From contig JAJYZF010000018.1 in assembly GCA_021800165.1 (NCBI GenBank), forward strand, positions 1 through 62,788: DNA of 62,788 bases. The letters run 5' to 3'. The first letter of the stretch is position 1. Each line of letters starts with the position of its first letter. Origin of the DNA: Planctomycetota bacterium (GTDB lineage: Bacteria; Planctomycetota; Phycisphaerae; WQYP01). Of this stretch, positions 34,980 through 44,429 are shown piece after piece. Under the pieces are notes generated by a model that saw only the letters and a program-made list of their open reading frames with translations, had not been told where the DNA came from and did no database searches. A program made the position numbers and the translations under genes.

Positions 34980-35777
34980 TCAGCGGGCCTTACACGCCTG
35001 CAAACAGGCTTGCATGTGGCCCCGCGATTCCGCGGCAATGGCCACGCAGCGCGGTACGTCGTAGGCCTTGGCCCCAATCACTTCCAGATTCACCGGCCCG
35101 GTGTAGTGATTTTCATGGAGCACCCGAATATACCCCAGCAAATCGATGTCCCCACGACCATTGGCCTGCATTTCCGGCGTGCCGGGGTTCTGTTGGCGCC
35201 CCTTGCAATCGCGGATATGGACGTGCCGAATGCGGTGCACCACCGCCCGAATCGCTTCCACCGGGTTTTCGTTGGCCCGGTAAATATGGCTCGGATCCAT
35301 ATCCAAACCGAAGGATTTCGAGGCAATGGCATTGAGCGCCGTAAGCGAAGTGGGGGTGTTATAGATGGCCGCTCCCACATGCGCCTTTACACACAGTGTC
35401 AGGCCGAAGGTTCCCGCTCTATCCGCGAGCTTACCGAGCGAATCAATGGCTTGGCGCAGGCTGGCTTCATCACCGCTTTTGCCGCCGGGGCCACAGTTGA
35501 TGATCGGAATTCCCAGCTCCACCGCCGCGGCAAACGCGGCCTCCATCTTGGCGGAATCCTGTGACGGTTGTTCCATCGCCAGCAGGGGCAGATTGTACTT
35601 TTTGGAAAGCTCGCGAATGGGAGCCACCAGTGCCTTCCACCGGTCCAGCACCAGATGTTCGCTCATACCGTCAATGGCCGAAAGCTCGATGCCATCGTAT
35701 CCGCAGGTGGCCGTCCAGCGGAAGGCCGTTTCCATATCGTGTCCACCAAAAAGTACCGAATTGATGCCCAGTTTCAT
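34980..35777 (-). CDS. Sugar phosphate isomerase/epimerase (xylose-isomerase-like TIM barrel)
   Basis: A 265-residue TIM-barrel enzyme that would isomerise or epimerise a sugar or keto-sugar using a divalent metal. It begins MKLGINSVLFGGHDMETAFR and has YDGIELSAIDG (metal Glu on strand 2). IINCGPGGKSGD and LTLCVKAHVGAAIYN lie on later strands; the expected Glu-x-His reads K-A-H here, an unusual change. FGLDMDPSHIYRANENPVEA gives the Asp-x-x-His pair, RHVHIRDCKG the next metal ligands, and GPVNLEVIG the final Glu. AAGGA lies six bases before the ATG. It sits between two Gfo/Idh dehydrogenases, a common pairing for inositol or rare-sugar breakdown. Confidence 0.88.
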   Translation of the reverse strand: MKLGINSVLFGGHDMETAFRWTATCGYDGIELSAIDGMSEHLVLDRWKALVAPIRELSKKYNLPLLAMEQPSQDSAKMEAAFAAAVELGIPIINCGPGGKSGDEASLRQAIDSLGKLADRAGTFGLTLCVKAHVGAAIYNTPTSLTALNAIASKSFGLDMDPSHIYRANENPVEAIRAVVHRIRHVHIRDCKGRQQNPGTPEMQANGRGDIDLLGYIRVLHENHYTGPVNLEVIGAKAYDVPRCVAIAAESRGHMQACLQACKAR

Positions 35778-35887
35778 AAAGTATCCTTATGTAAAAACAG
35801 TCTCTATGGGAAAATGGCCACATCCTAATGGCCGCAATCGTTTTACTGGTCTTGGTCGGCAAGCGCTGCCGGCCCCGGCCGCCGCGG

Positions 35888-36883
35888 TCACGCCGTCGGC
35901 ACCGTTACAATGCACCCCTTATCCCAGGATTCAATCGCGGCTTCAATCACCAGTTGGGCCTTGAGCGCGTCCTCGGCTTTGCCATCCACTTTTTCCGGGG
36001 GTGTTTTTTTTAGCAGGTCATCGACCCAGGCGTTAATGCGTGATTGGAACGTATCGCCAAAGCCCATCATACCGCCAAGATAATCGAAGATCTCCGCCTC
36101 TTTGGAATTGCGGTTGTGGAACCGCAGCCGTTCGCAGGCCTCTTCAATGACGACCCGCCCCTTCGACCCTACCAGTTCGCAGGTTTCCAGCCCGTAGCCG
36201 CCGCCGGCATCATAACTGCCGGTAAGGTTGCCGATGGCACCGCCGGCAAATTGCACGTTCATCTGCACATTGGACCAGATATTTCGCCCCGGCCCCTTTT
36301 TGAAAAACGCCTGCACTTTGGCGATGTCGCCGCCGAAGTAGCGCATGACATCGATGGAATGGGGGTGTAAGGCCCGCATGTGAAAATGGGGGCTGCTTTC
36401 GTTGGGGTTGTTAATCCACATCGTCATCTTGATGATGTTGATTTCGCCCAGGCGTCCTTCGGTTTGCCAATCTTTGGCGCGGCGGGCCGCGGGTGTAAAG
36501 CGGTGATTCAGATTGATGGCGTAGGGTAGATTTTTCGATTTCGCCAGAGCCACCATCTCCCGGGCCTTGGGTATTTCATTGGAAATGGGCTTTTCCCCCA
36601 GCACCGGCAAACCGCCGGCGAGCAATTCCATGGTGGCCTGATAATGATCGCCGCCATTTTCCTTGCCGCCGGTCGTCATGCTTACCGCATCAATTTTTAC
36701 CCCGGAGGCCAGCATTTCCCGGATGGAATTAAAACCAGGGCACTGAAAAGTTTTCGCCGCCGCATCCACCCGTTCCTTGATAATATCGCAGACAGCCACC
36801 AGTTTGACCGCTTTGTTATTCTGATAGCAGCGGGCGTGGGTATTGCCGATACCGCCCATTCCAACCACCGCAACATTGAGCAT
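35888..36883 (-). CDS. Gfo/Idh/MocA family oxidoreductase
   Basis: Dehydrogenase of 331 residues and the first gene of the sugar operon. Rossmann start: LNVAVVGMGGIGNTHARCYQ (GxGGxG), then LVAVCDIIKERVDAA. GLPVLGEKPISNEIPKAREM has the intact catalytic EKP, and PHFHMRALHPHSIDVMRYFG the His-rich active-site region. ATG 36883 is set by AAAGGAG at six bases, so the longer in-frame extension is unlikely. Compared with the other Gfo/Idh gene of the operon it is a separate subfamily, so the two may catalyse successive steps. Confidence 0.9.
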   Translation of the reverse strand: MLNVAVVGMGGIGNTHARCYQNNKAVKLVAVCDIIKERVDAAAKTFQCPGFNSIREMLASGVKIDAVSMTTGGKENGGDHYQATMELLAGGLPVLGEKPISNEIPKAREMVALAKSKNLPYAINLNHRFTPAARRAKDWQTEGRLGEINIIKMTMWINNPNESSPHFHMRALHPHSIDVMRYFGGDIAKVQAFFKKGPGRNIWSNVQMNVQFAGGAIGNLTGSYDAGGGYGLETCELVGSKGRVVIEEACERLRFHNRNSKEAEIFDYLGGMMGFGDTFQSRINAWVDDLLKKTPPEKVDGKAEDALKAQLVIEAAIESWDKGCIVTVPTA

Positions 36884-37147
36884 GAGAACTCCTTTGTGCC
36901 TGTAAAAATCCAGTCGCCGGCCAGCCTCTGGCCGACTGTGCCACCAAAACGCGGTGCGCACAAGCGGGTATTATGCCATCTGTGCGGCCATTACCGCCAG
37001 CATAAAATGGTGAAAAATTTGCACTTTTTTGCGATGGTGTTCCGGCCCAGCCGCTCTGGGCAAATGCTCTGCGGAACCGGGGTATAAACCGCCGGCGGCC
37101 AGAGGCCCATGGGGCTGGGGCCGGCCGGAGTACTCTTGAGCGACCGG

Positions 37148-40100
37148 TCAGGCCGATGGCGGCTGTTGGGAAGTGGTCAGGGCCGGGGCCTGGGGCGATT
37201 TTGCATCCGGCATTCCGGGATAGGCCACCGGCTTTGACGGTGGATCCTTTATATGCAGCAGCATGGGGGAAGCGATGGCCAGGGTGCTGTAGGCTCCGGT
37301 GAATACACCAATGAGCATGGCATAAGCGAAGCCATGCACGCCCTGCCCGCCAAAAACATACAAAATGGCCACGACCACAAAAACCGTAAAGGTGGTCCAG
37401 ATGGTTCTGCCAAAACATTGATTGATGGAATCATTGACCAGTTTCTGCGTCAACGCCGATTTCAGTCGGCCGCGGTTTTCGCGCACGCGATCAAAGATCA
37501 CAATGGTATCGTTGACGCTATACCCGATGACGGTGAGGTAGGCGGCGATCATGGTCATATTGATCTTAAAATCGCTGACCAGTAAAAAACGCCCGATGAA
37601 GGTTGCGTGGATGTAGACGGCCAATACCGTACCGGCGACCGCTACGATCGCATCATGCACCAGGGAAAACACCACGCCAAAGCCATAACGGATGCCGCCG
37701 AAGCGAATCCATACATACGCCACGATCAACACCAGCGAAATGGCCACGGCCATGAGGGCGTTGAGACGCGCTTCCGTGGCGACCTGTGGGGCAAAACTCG
37801 TAATACCGGCCAAACCGCCGGACGTGGTCAGGGCCGTGCGGATGATGTGCCATTCCGCACCGGCCACACGCTGCTTCCAGGAAGCCAAAGACGAAGCGTT
37901 GTAGGCGTTGTATACAAAATGAGGATCCGCGGCCACCACCACCGCTTCGGTTACGGGCGCATGGCCATGGCCTAAAGCGGCTCCGGGCGCGTAGCGAATC
38001 GGGATCACCTTAAACGGGCGATATTCCAGGGCGGCAAAATCAGGTTCCTGGCTCATGTCGCGGATGCGGCGGGTCAGGGAGGAAGCCGTTGCCGGCGGCC
38101 TGATGTGCCGCAGAACCACCGCCACGCCGCCGTGGTAATCGCTGATATCCACATTCGGCATGGAAGCAATGAGTTCCTGCAAATCGTTATGGGTAATGGG
38201 AATGACGGTGCGGTTGTCGAGCAGATCTTGAATGCGCGACGGCGGAACATTGACGTTGGTGAAGCTTAGCCGCCGCTTCACGGCGATGACATTGGCAAAT
38301 GCGGCCTCAAGCTTGGTGGCCAGCAACTGCACCGGGGCCGGCCCCGCGGTCGTCTTTCCGGCGGGCTTGGTGCTGGCCTTGGAGCCGGGTTTGGCGGTGG
38401 GGTTGACGATGCTGGTGATAATCTGAAATTCGTTATGGTGTGTGCCGACGCTGTAGACGGTGGCATGGCGCAGGGCCTTGAGGCCGGGCACTTGGGCGGC
38501 AAGTTGCAGGATTTTGCCGCGTACCTCGGATACCTTCATGGTCTTGCCCTGTTCGAGGCGCAGGGTTATCTGGGTGCCGCCGTTGAATTCGGTATCATAC
38601 TTTTTGTTGCCGCGCAGGAAGAAAGCCGTGAGGCCGGCAATCATGATGATCCCGGAAACCACCCAGAAGATGCGGCGTTTGCCGATCCAGTCAAAATTGG
38701 TCAGGGTGAATACCCGCATGAAAGGCCAGCGACCGCGCAGCCACGTGAAGGTCAGCATGTCACGGAAATATTCTTTGACGGAAAGATCGTCGATTTTTTT
38801 CATCACGCCGAAGCGGATGGCCGCGATCATCAGGGTGCGGGTTACGAAAAGGGCGGTAAACATGTGCACGGCCAAGCCGATCAGCAGCGTCACGCCGAAG
38901 CCCTTGACATCTTCCGAGCCAAGCCAGATCAGCACAATGCTCGTCAGCGAGGTGGTGGTGTTGGCATCAAAGATGGTCCAGAAGACTTTGTCATAGCCTT
39001 GCTTGACGGCCAACCAGAGGCTGGCCCCCTTATGCAGCTCTTCCCGGATACGCTCGTTGATAAGAATGTTGGCATCAACGGCCATGCCCAGGGTCAGCAC
39101 GACGCCGGCGATGCCGGGCAGGGTGAAGGTGGCGTGGATCATGGACATCACGCCCAGAAGTAAAATTAAGTTCAGGATGAGGGCCACATCCGCGAATGCA
39201 CCGGTAATGGTGTAGTAAATAAACATGAATACCAGCACGACAATGACCGCGATAACGGCACTGTGCAGCCCGGCGCGCAAGTTATCCGCCCCGAGCGTGG
39301 CCCCGATGGTTTGCACGGAGATGGGATGCCTCTGGAGTGTGGCGGGCAGGGAACCGGCGTTGAGAATTTGGGCCAGCATTTTGCCCTGTTGCTGAAGGCG
39401 ACGGGCGGCTTGGGCGGTACTGGCTCTGCCCAGGGTGATTTCGCCGGATCCGCCGATGGCGCTTTGAATGCGCGGCGCTTCAATGGCTTTGCCGTCCATT
39501 AAAATTGCCATATCGCGGTGGATATTACCACTGGTGAGTTGGCGCATGTACACGGCCCCGATGGGGTCGAGGTTAAAGGCCACCACCAAGCCACCCGTTT
39601 GTGGATCGGAGGTGAGATTGGCGTAATTAACCTTCCAGGGGCGGCGGGTGGAATTATGGGTTAACGCCCGGGCCTGAGTGTCATAAAGAAGGATATAATT
39701 TCGGCCTTCCCATTGACCCGTGACATAGCCGGAGTCGTGCAAGAGGCTCTCGCCGTTGGTGCGATCAATGGGATACCAGCGGGTACCAGGAGGTGTAAAG
39801 CCGCTGTGCGGCCCCTTGAGAGTTAACTGTGCCAAGGCTTTGGGAACCGCTGGGTTCTGGGGGCTGACCGTGATTTGAAAATCGAGTACGCCCGCCCCGC
39901 GCAGCAGGCGCTCCAGCTCCGCGGGGTTTTCCAGGCCGCCGCTGTGTTTACGGCGTGCCGCATACGCCAGAACCAGCTTCTTGAGTAAAGCCGCCCGGCC
40001 CGGATGGCTGGCGATGGCTTTTTGCAGGGCTTTTTCGGCGGCGGCATTGTGGGTTTGGTAGGTGGCGGAGAGCAAATTGGCCAGATGCTGCAAGTCGATG

Positions 40101-40711
40101 TTGGAATGGAGCACGGCAGAAAGATACTTCTGGTAGGTTTGGGACGCCTTGAGGCGCTGCGCGATCAACGCCGGCGGCATAGCCAGCGGATTGTTGGCGT
40201 ATTGAGCTTGGGCTTTGTTGGCAGCGGCCAGGGCATCGTACGCGGCGGAAAGTTGGTGGAGCAACAGCAATCGCTGGTGATTTTTACCCGCCAGGCCGAG
40301 AATTTCCTGGGCCCTTTTTTGCGGTTTAGCGCGCAAGGCCGCCGCCACTTGGGAGGGTTGAATGTTATCGCGCATCAAGGCGTCGACCAGTTTTTGGTAG
40401 CGGGTCTGGGCAATACGCGATTGCGCGCTGGCCAGAGGCATCTGAATTTCGATGCGCTCGCCGCTAAGGACGCGCCATACCAGATTGCGCACGTTTTTAG
40501 GGTCTACCCGTCGGCGCAGCGTGGTGATGACCTGCCGGGCGAGTTGGTTAGGATTGCCATGATAACCTTTGGGTATATTAAGCTGGTAAATGAGTACGGT
40601 ACCGCCGGAAAGGTCAATGCCGCCTTTAAGGCCGTAGGAAAAAATACCAAACAGGGCCAGCGCAATGGCCGCAAGGATAATGGAAAATCTGGCAAGAAGA
40701 TTGGTTTTCAT
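37148..40711 (-). CDS. secDF: Fused protein translocase subunit SecDF
   Basis: Proton-driven auxiliary subunit of the Sec translocon; 1187 residues with SecD and SecF in one chain. The SecD half begins TNLLARFSIILAAIALALFG and has LKGGIDLSGGTVLIYQL (the DLxGG entry motif), GSGEITLGRASTAQAARRLQ and ALTLGMAVDANILINERIRE (reading VLTLGMAVDANILINERI; membrane helix motif). A helical Ala/Gln/Leu-rich insert of about 170 residues lies in its periplasmic region (about residues 115-285). The SecF half starts near residue 690 (WIGKRRIFWVVSGIIMIAGL) and includes GYSVNDTIVIFDRVRENRGR. The C-terminus is Pro/Ala-rich. It follows yajC and tgt, the usual operon order. Confidence 0.95.
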   Translation of the reverse strand: MKTNLLARFSIILAAIALALFGIFSYGLKGGIDLSGGTVLIYQLNIPKGYHGNPNQLARQVITTLRRRVDPKNVRNLVWRVLSGERIEIQMPLASAQSRIAQTRYQKLVDALMRDNIQPSQVAAALRAKPQKRAQEILGLAGKNHQRLLLLHQLSAAYDALAAANKAQAQYANNPLAMPPALIAQRLKASQTYQKYLSAVLHSNIDLQHLANLLSATYQTHNAAAEKALQKAIASHPGRAALLKKLVLAYAARRKHSGGLENPAELERLLRGAGVLDFQITVSPQNPAVPKALAQLTLKGPHSGFTPPGTRWYPIDRTNGESLLHDSGYVTGQWEGRNYILLYDTQARALTHNSTRRPWKVNYANLTSDPQTGGLVVAFNLDPIGAVYMRQLTSGNIHRDMAILMDGKAIEAPRIQSAIGGSGEITLGRASTAQAARRLQQQGKMLAQILNAGSLPATLQRHPISVQTIGATLGADNLRAGLHSAVIAVIVVLVFMFIYYTITGAFADVALILNLILLLGVMSMIHATFTLPGIAGVVLTLGMAVDANILINERIREELHKGASLWLAVKQGYDKVFWTIFDANTTTSLTSIVLIWLGSEDVKGFGVTLLIGLAVHMFTALFVTRTLMIAAIRFGVMKKIDDLSVKEYFRDMLTFTWLRGRWPFMRVFTLTNFDWIGKRRIFWVVSGIIMIAGLTAFFLRGNKKYDTEFNGGTQITLRLEQGKTMKVSEVRGKILQLAAQVPGLKALRHATVYSVGTHHNEFQIITSIVNPTAKPGSKASTKPAGKTTAGPAPVQLLATKLEAAFANVIAVKRRLSFTNVNVPPSRIQDLLDNRTVIPITHNDLQELIASMPNVDISDYHGGVAVVLRHIRPPATASSLTRRIRDMSQEPDFAALEYRPFKVIPIRYAPGAALGHGHAPVTEAVVVAADPHFVYNAYNASSLASWKQRVAGAEWHIIRTALTTSGGLAGITSFAPQVATEARLNALMAVAISLVLIVAYVWIRFGGIRYGFGVVFSLVHDAIVAVAGTVLAVYIHATFIGRFLLVSDFKINMTMIAAYLTVIGYSVNDTIVIFDRVRENRGRLKSALTQKLVNDSINQCFGRTIWTTFTVFVVVAILYVFGGQGVHGFAYAMLIGVFTGAYSTLAIASPMLLHIKDPPSKPVAYPGMPDAKSPQAPALTTSQQPPSA

Positions 40712-40853
40712 AGTCGTTCCATCATGGCCATCGATTCCGCCGCCTGCCCCCGGCGGCACCCTTTATTTGTGTCCGCCGCCCAAGGCTTGGCATGGGGGAG
40801 TTTCATCCGCTGCATGCTTTGGGGCGGTAGCGAAAAATCCGCCACGGCAGAGC

Positions 40854-41474
40854 TTAATTCTTTTTATCTTCCGGCGAAGCATCCTCGGCCAGCACACGGG
40901 AAATGGCGCTCTTCAGGTAATGGGCTTTGACATTGGCCGATTCATCCACCTTGAGCACCACCACATCGTCACGCACATCCACCACCGACCCGACCAGTCC
41001 GCCGATGGTGACCACGCGGCTCCCTTTTTTCATGGTAGCGAGCATTTGCTTACGCTTTTTTTCTTCCTTGCGGGGGCCGCGAATCAACATGATGACCAGT
41101 ATCGCCGCGGCCCCGAGCATCAAAAATGTAAACCAGCTATTATTGGCCGGGGCTGCTGCTGGTTGCGTCGTCGGCGCTGCTTTGCCCGTGGCCGCGCCGA
41201 CTTTACCGACGACGGTCGCCTTGGCACCGCTGCCGGCCACGGTTTTGCTGGAAGGTGCAACGGGCGCAGCCGGAGTAACCACCGCCGTATTGCCGGCCGC
41301 GGAATTGGTGCCGCCGGTGTTATTGGCCGCCGGCGGAGAGCCCACCGGTTTGACCACAGCGGTTACCTGGGCCTGGGCTGGGGCATTAAACCAATGGAGC
41401 CTGGCCGCGGGAATGATCAGACCGACAATCGCCGCCACCATAAACATTTGTTTGGCTGAAGTTACACGCAACAT
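40854..41474 (-). CDS. yajC: Preprotein translocase subunit YajC with long N-terminal extension
   Basis: Accessory subunit of the SecDF complex. The C-terminal 95 residues match YajC: one membrane segment (WFTFLMLGAAAILVIMLI), then RKEEKKRKQMLATMKKGSRV and VTIGGLVGSVVDVRDDVVVL. Bacterial YajC is normally near 100 residues, but here 206 are encoded. The first ~110 include a hydrophobic segment (FMVAAIVGLIIPAARLHWF) and a Pro/Ala/Thr-rich linker (about residues 40-108), giving two membrane segments or a cleaved signal. GGTGGA precedes the ATG. It sits 142 bp before secDF and 131 bp after tgt. Confidence 0.93.
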   Translation of the reverse strand: MLRVTSAKQMFMVAAIVGLIIPAARLHWFNAPAQAQVTAVVKPVGSPPAANNTGGTNSAAGNTAVVTPAAPVAPSSKTVAGSGAKATVVGKVGAATGKAAPTTQPAAAPANNSWFTFLMLGAAAILVIMLIRGPRKEEKKRKQMLATMKKGSRVVTIGGLVGSVVDVRDDVVVLKVDESANVKAHYLKSAISRVLAEDASPEDKKN

Positions 41475-41605
41475 GATTCCACCTGTAGCTAAATATCACA
41501 CCGTTTCCCGGACCGGCCACCGAACTGCGGCAAGCAGCTCATCAGTGCCGGGTCGTCCGCCCATCGGCCTGAAGACATCCTGTAAACTTACGGCTGGTGC
41601 GCCGG

Positions 41606-42733
41606 TTATGGCGCAGCGTCCGAAAGATCAGAATCCCAAGCCCTCAGGCCGGACAAAGCATTGTCCCGGATGGCACGACGAATGTCCAGCATCCACCGCT
41701 GAAAAAAATGGACGTTATGCAGCGATACCAATGTCGGTCCCAGCATTTCACCGACTGAAAACAGGTGCCGGATGTAGCCGCGCGAAAAATTTTGACAGCA
41801 GTAGCCGTCACATTCCGCCTCGATCGGCCTGGTATCGCGGATGTATTGGGCATTTCTCAGCCGCAGGGGACCATTTCGGGTGAAGGCCAGGGCGTTGCGG
41901 CCATTGCGGGTGGGCAGTACGCAGTCAAACATGTCCACGCCGCGTTTGACGGCCTGTAAAATATCCCGCGGATAACCGACGCCCATCAAATACCGCGGAC
42001 GATCGTAAGGCAAAAACGCCACGGTATGGTCGATCGCCTGCACCATGCGGGCATGACCTTCGCCGACCGCCAACCCGCCGATGGCGTAACCGTCAAATTT
42101 CAAGCCTACCAATTCCTGGGCACAGTGTTGGCGAGCCTGCGGATCCGTACCCCCTTGGACAATGGCAAAGAGAGCCTGACCCTGCGCGACATCCAGGGAC
42201 TCATGGACCTGTTGGCTGGTTTTGGCCCACACCAGTGTACGGGCCATGGCCTCGGCGAGACGTTGTCCCGGGCAATCGGCAGGCGGGCAATCGTCAAAAG
42301 CCATGGCAATGTCCGCGCCCAACAGGTGCTGAACGCGCATGGATTCCAGCGGCCCTAAATGCACCATGCTGCCGTCAATATGGGAGCGAAAGTTCACGCC
42401 CGTGTCATCAAAACTGCGCAGTTCCGAGAGGGAAAAAACTTGAAAACCTCCGGAATCGGTCAGCATGGGACGATGCCATCCGGTGAATTTCTGTAATCCG
42501 CCCAGAGCCGCAACCGTTTCGGCACCAGGGCGAAGCATGAGGTGATAGGTGTTGCCGAGCAGAATTTCACATCCGGCCGCACCCAGCATTTGCGGAGTAA
42601 GCCCTTTGACACTGCCGCGCGTTCCCACGGCCATGAAGGCAGGCGTTTCAAAGCTCCCGTGTCGTGTGGAAATCCGGCCCGTGCGGGCTTGACACCCGGA
42701 GTCCTGATGAAAAATTTCAAATTTGAGCGACAT
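41606..42733 (-). CDS. tgt: tRNA-guanine transglycosylase
   Basis: Exchanges guanine 34 of Asp, Asn, His and Tyr tRNAs for a queuine precursor; 375 residues. Seen: LTDSGGFQVFSLSELRSFDD (Asp 93 general base), YAIGGLAVGE, and MFDCVLPTRNGRNALAFTRN (Asp 270 nucleophile). The zinc site normally reads CxCxxC then His. Here the cysteines are at 308, 312 and 313 (CDGYCC), so the middle cysteine is a glycine and a new cysteine stands next to the third; His 339 (LHNVHFF) is kept. The ATG 42731-42733 has no clear ribosome binding site, but the conserved N-terminus begins here. First gene of tgt-yajC-secDF. Confidence 0.95.
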   Translation of the reverse strand: MSLKFEIFHQDSGCQARTGRISTRHGSFETPAFMAVGTRGSVKGLTPQMLGAAGCEILLGNTYHLMLRPGAETVAALGGLQKFTGWHRPMLTDSGGFQVFSLSELRSFDDTGVNFRSHIDGSMVHLGPLESMRVQHLLGADIAMAFDDCPPADCPGQRLAEAMARTLVWAKTSQQVHESLDVAQGQALFAIVQGGTDPQARQHCAQELVGLKFDGYAIGGLAVGEGHARMVQAIDHTVAFLPYDRPRYLMGVGYPRDILQAVKRGVDMFDCVLPTRNGRNALAFTRNGPLRLRNAQYIRDTRPIEAECDGYCCQNFSRGYIRHLFSVGEMLGPTLVSLHNVHFFQRWMLDIRRAIRDNALSGLRAWDSDLSDAAP

Positions 42734-42998
42734 AGAAAAGATGTTATAAGAGCCACGCAGGCCAGGGTCCAGTGGTGCTTGGTAACGGCGGCATCGCGAT
42801 CCTGCCATGTGATGGGCCGTGCTGGGCATCATGGCAGGTCAGGGCGGGACGCTGCTATGGGCGGCGCGGCCGGGCGGCGATCCATCGGCAATTGCCGGAA
42901 AATTGCGGGGATACGCGCGTTGGGTGCCGCGGTTGGGCCTTAACGGTTTGTTAATATTTGGCCTTGCCGAAAGCGAAGGCTTCGGCGATAACGCACCA

Positions 42999-44429
42999 AT
43001 GAAAAGACTCGAATCTGGTGCAGTTGGTGATGAGGTTTGGCGGCGGCGGCTCAAAATTGCGGGTCTGCTGGTGGTATTGATCGCCAGCCTTGCGCTGGCC
43101 TTGCAGTCGTACACCAAAGTAGCCCGCCAGATGGACCAGAATGTACATATTGACGCCTTCGATTCTTACATGAAAACAGTGCCCGCGTTTATTTATGCGC
43201 ACCAAGCCTATCGCAGCGACCGGTTTCCGCTGCCGCCGCTGACGCTGTTATTTGTGGCTCCTTATACCCTGCTGTCGCGCCCGACGGCCCAGGCGGCGTG
43301 GGTGCTCACGAAGCCTTTTATGTTCGTGCCCATTTTTCTGCTCATGATCGCCATGGTGCGGCGGGCGGGGGTCAGGCTGGAAACTCTGGCGGTGTTGCTG
43401 GTGGCTGCGGGCTGGTTTTTTCCAGTCATTGGCGACGTGCAGGAAGGTCAGATGAATCTGCTGATGTTGCTGCCCCTCGTCCTTGGGCTGTGGCTGGCGC
43501 AGGGTGAAACCCACCGGCACCAATGGGCTGCTGGGCTGATGGTGGCACTGGCGATATGTATTAAGGTGACGCCATTGGCGTTTTTGGCATATTTCATCTA
43601 TCGCCGACGTTGGCGAATCGTGCTGGGCATTTTGGCCGGCATCGGGTTGTGGTTGTTCGTGGTGCCGGCGGTGGTTTTTTCCTGGCACCAGAATATCGTT
43701 TGGCTGCGCCAGTGGACATCCATCATGATTTTACCTTATGTCACCGGTGGTGTAATTAAGTTCGCCAATGGGGAATCGATTCCGGAACTCATGAAGCGAC
43801 TCTTGGAGCATATACCGGCGTGGCAGGATTTTCAGCATGGACACACGGTTGATCATTATGTCAATATCGTCAATTGGTCGCCCAGGGTGGTGCTATGGAT
43901 CTGGCGGGGAGTACTGGCGGGAATTGCGGCGGCGGGGATGATCTGGGCGCGCCGGCCACTGCAAAGTCTCCAGTGCCGCCGGTATCTGATGGAAATCGGG
44001 TGTATCGGAATGTTTATGCTCTGGGCGTCGGAGCGCACCTGGGTACCGCATTACGTCACGCTCATCCTGGCCCTTATGGCCACGGCGATGATCGCCAGCG
44101 ACACCGCGGCACCGGAGCAAACGCGGCGCTGGGCGTGGACGGCCTTAATTGGCGTTGCCTTGCTTATGCCATGGACTTCGGATCTGGCCAAAATTTTCGG
44201 TCGTGATGGCCGACATTATTTCGATTCCATGGACGTAGTGTTGTGGGCTTCTTTCCTGCTGGCGGCCGTGCTGATAACGAGTCGCTACCCCGCTTTGGCT
44301 CTCGCGCCGAGGATGCCGCAAGCACCGCCGACGGAGGCACCGTCCGACCGCCGCTGTCGCGTGATGCGGTTTGCCGGAAGGGCGGTTCCAGCGCGGTGGC
44401 GGCGTACCGAGCCTGTGACCGAGGATTGA
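42999..44429 (+). CDS. GT87-type membrane glycosyltransferase (DUF2029-like)
   Basis: A polytopic membrane protein of about 476 residues with roughly ten helices. It resembles GT87 polyprenyl-phosphate-mannose-dependent mannosyltransferases: a periplasmic acidic loop (QNVHIDAFDSYMKTVPAFIY), FPLPPLTLLFVAPYTLLSRP, and DVQEGQMNLLMLLPLVLGLW (the family QxN-L motif region). ICIKVTPLAFLAYFIYRRRW follows. The C-terminal 40 residues are Arg/Pro-rich, and their codons overlap the antisense 3' end of ispH by 266 bp. The start is uncertain: ATG 42999 is the first that keeps the membrane topology, without a good ribosome binding site. Confidence 0.75.
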   Translation: MKRLESGAVGDEVWRRRLKIAGLLVVLIASLALALQSYTKVARQMDQNVHIDAFDSYMKTVPAFIYAHQAYRSDRFPLPPLTLLFVAPYTLLSRPTAQAAWVLTKPFMFVPIFLLMIAMVRRAGVRLETLAVLLVAAGWFFPVIGDVQEGQMNLLMLLPLVLGLWLAQGETHRHQWAAGLMVALAICIKVTPLAFLAYFIYRRRWRIVLGILAGIGLWLFVVPAVVFSWHQNIVWLRQWTSIMILPYVTGGVIKFANGESIPELMKRLLEHIPAWQDFQHGHTVDHYVNIVNWSPRVVLWIWRGVLAGIAAAGMIWARRPLQSLQCRRYLMEIGCIGMFMLWASERTWVPHYVTLILALMATAMIASDTAAPEQTRRWAWTALIGVALLMPWTSDLAKIFGRDGRHYFDSMDVVLWASFLLAAVLITSRYPALALAPRMPQAPPTEAPSDRRCRVMRFAGRAVPARWRRTEPVTED

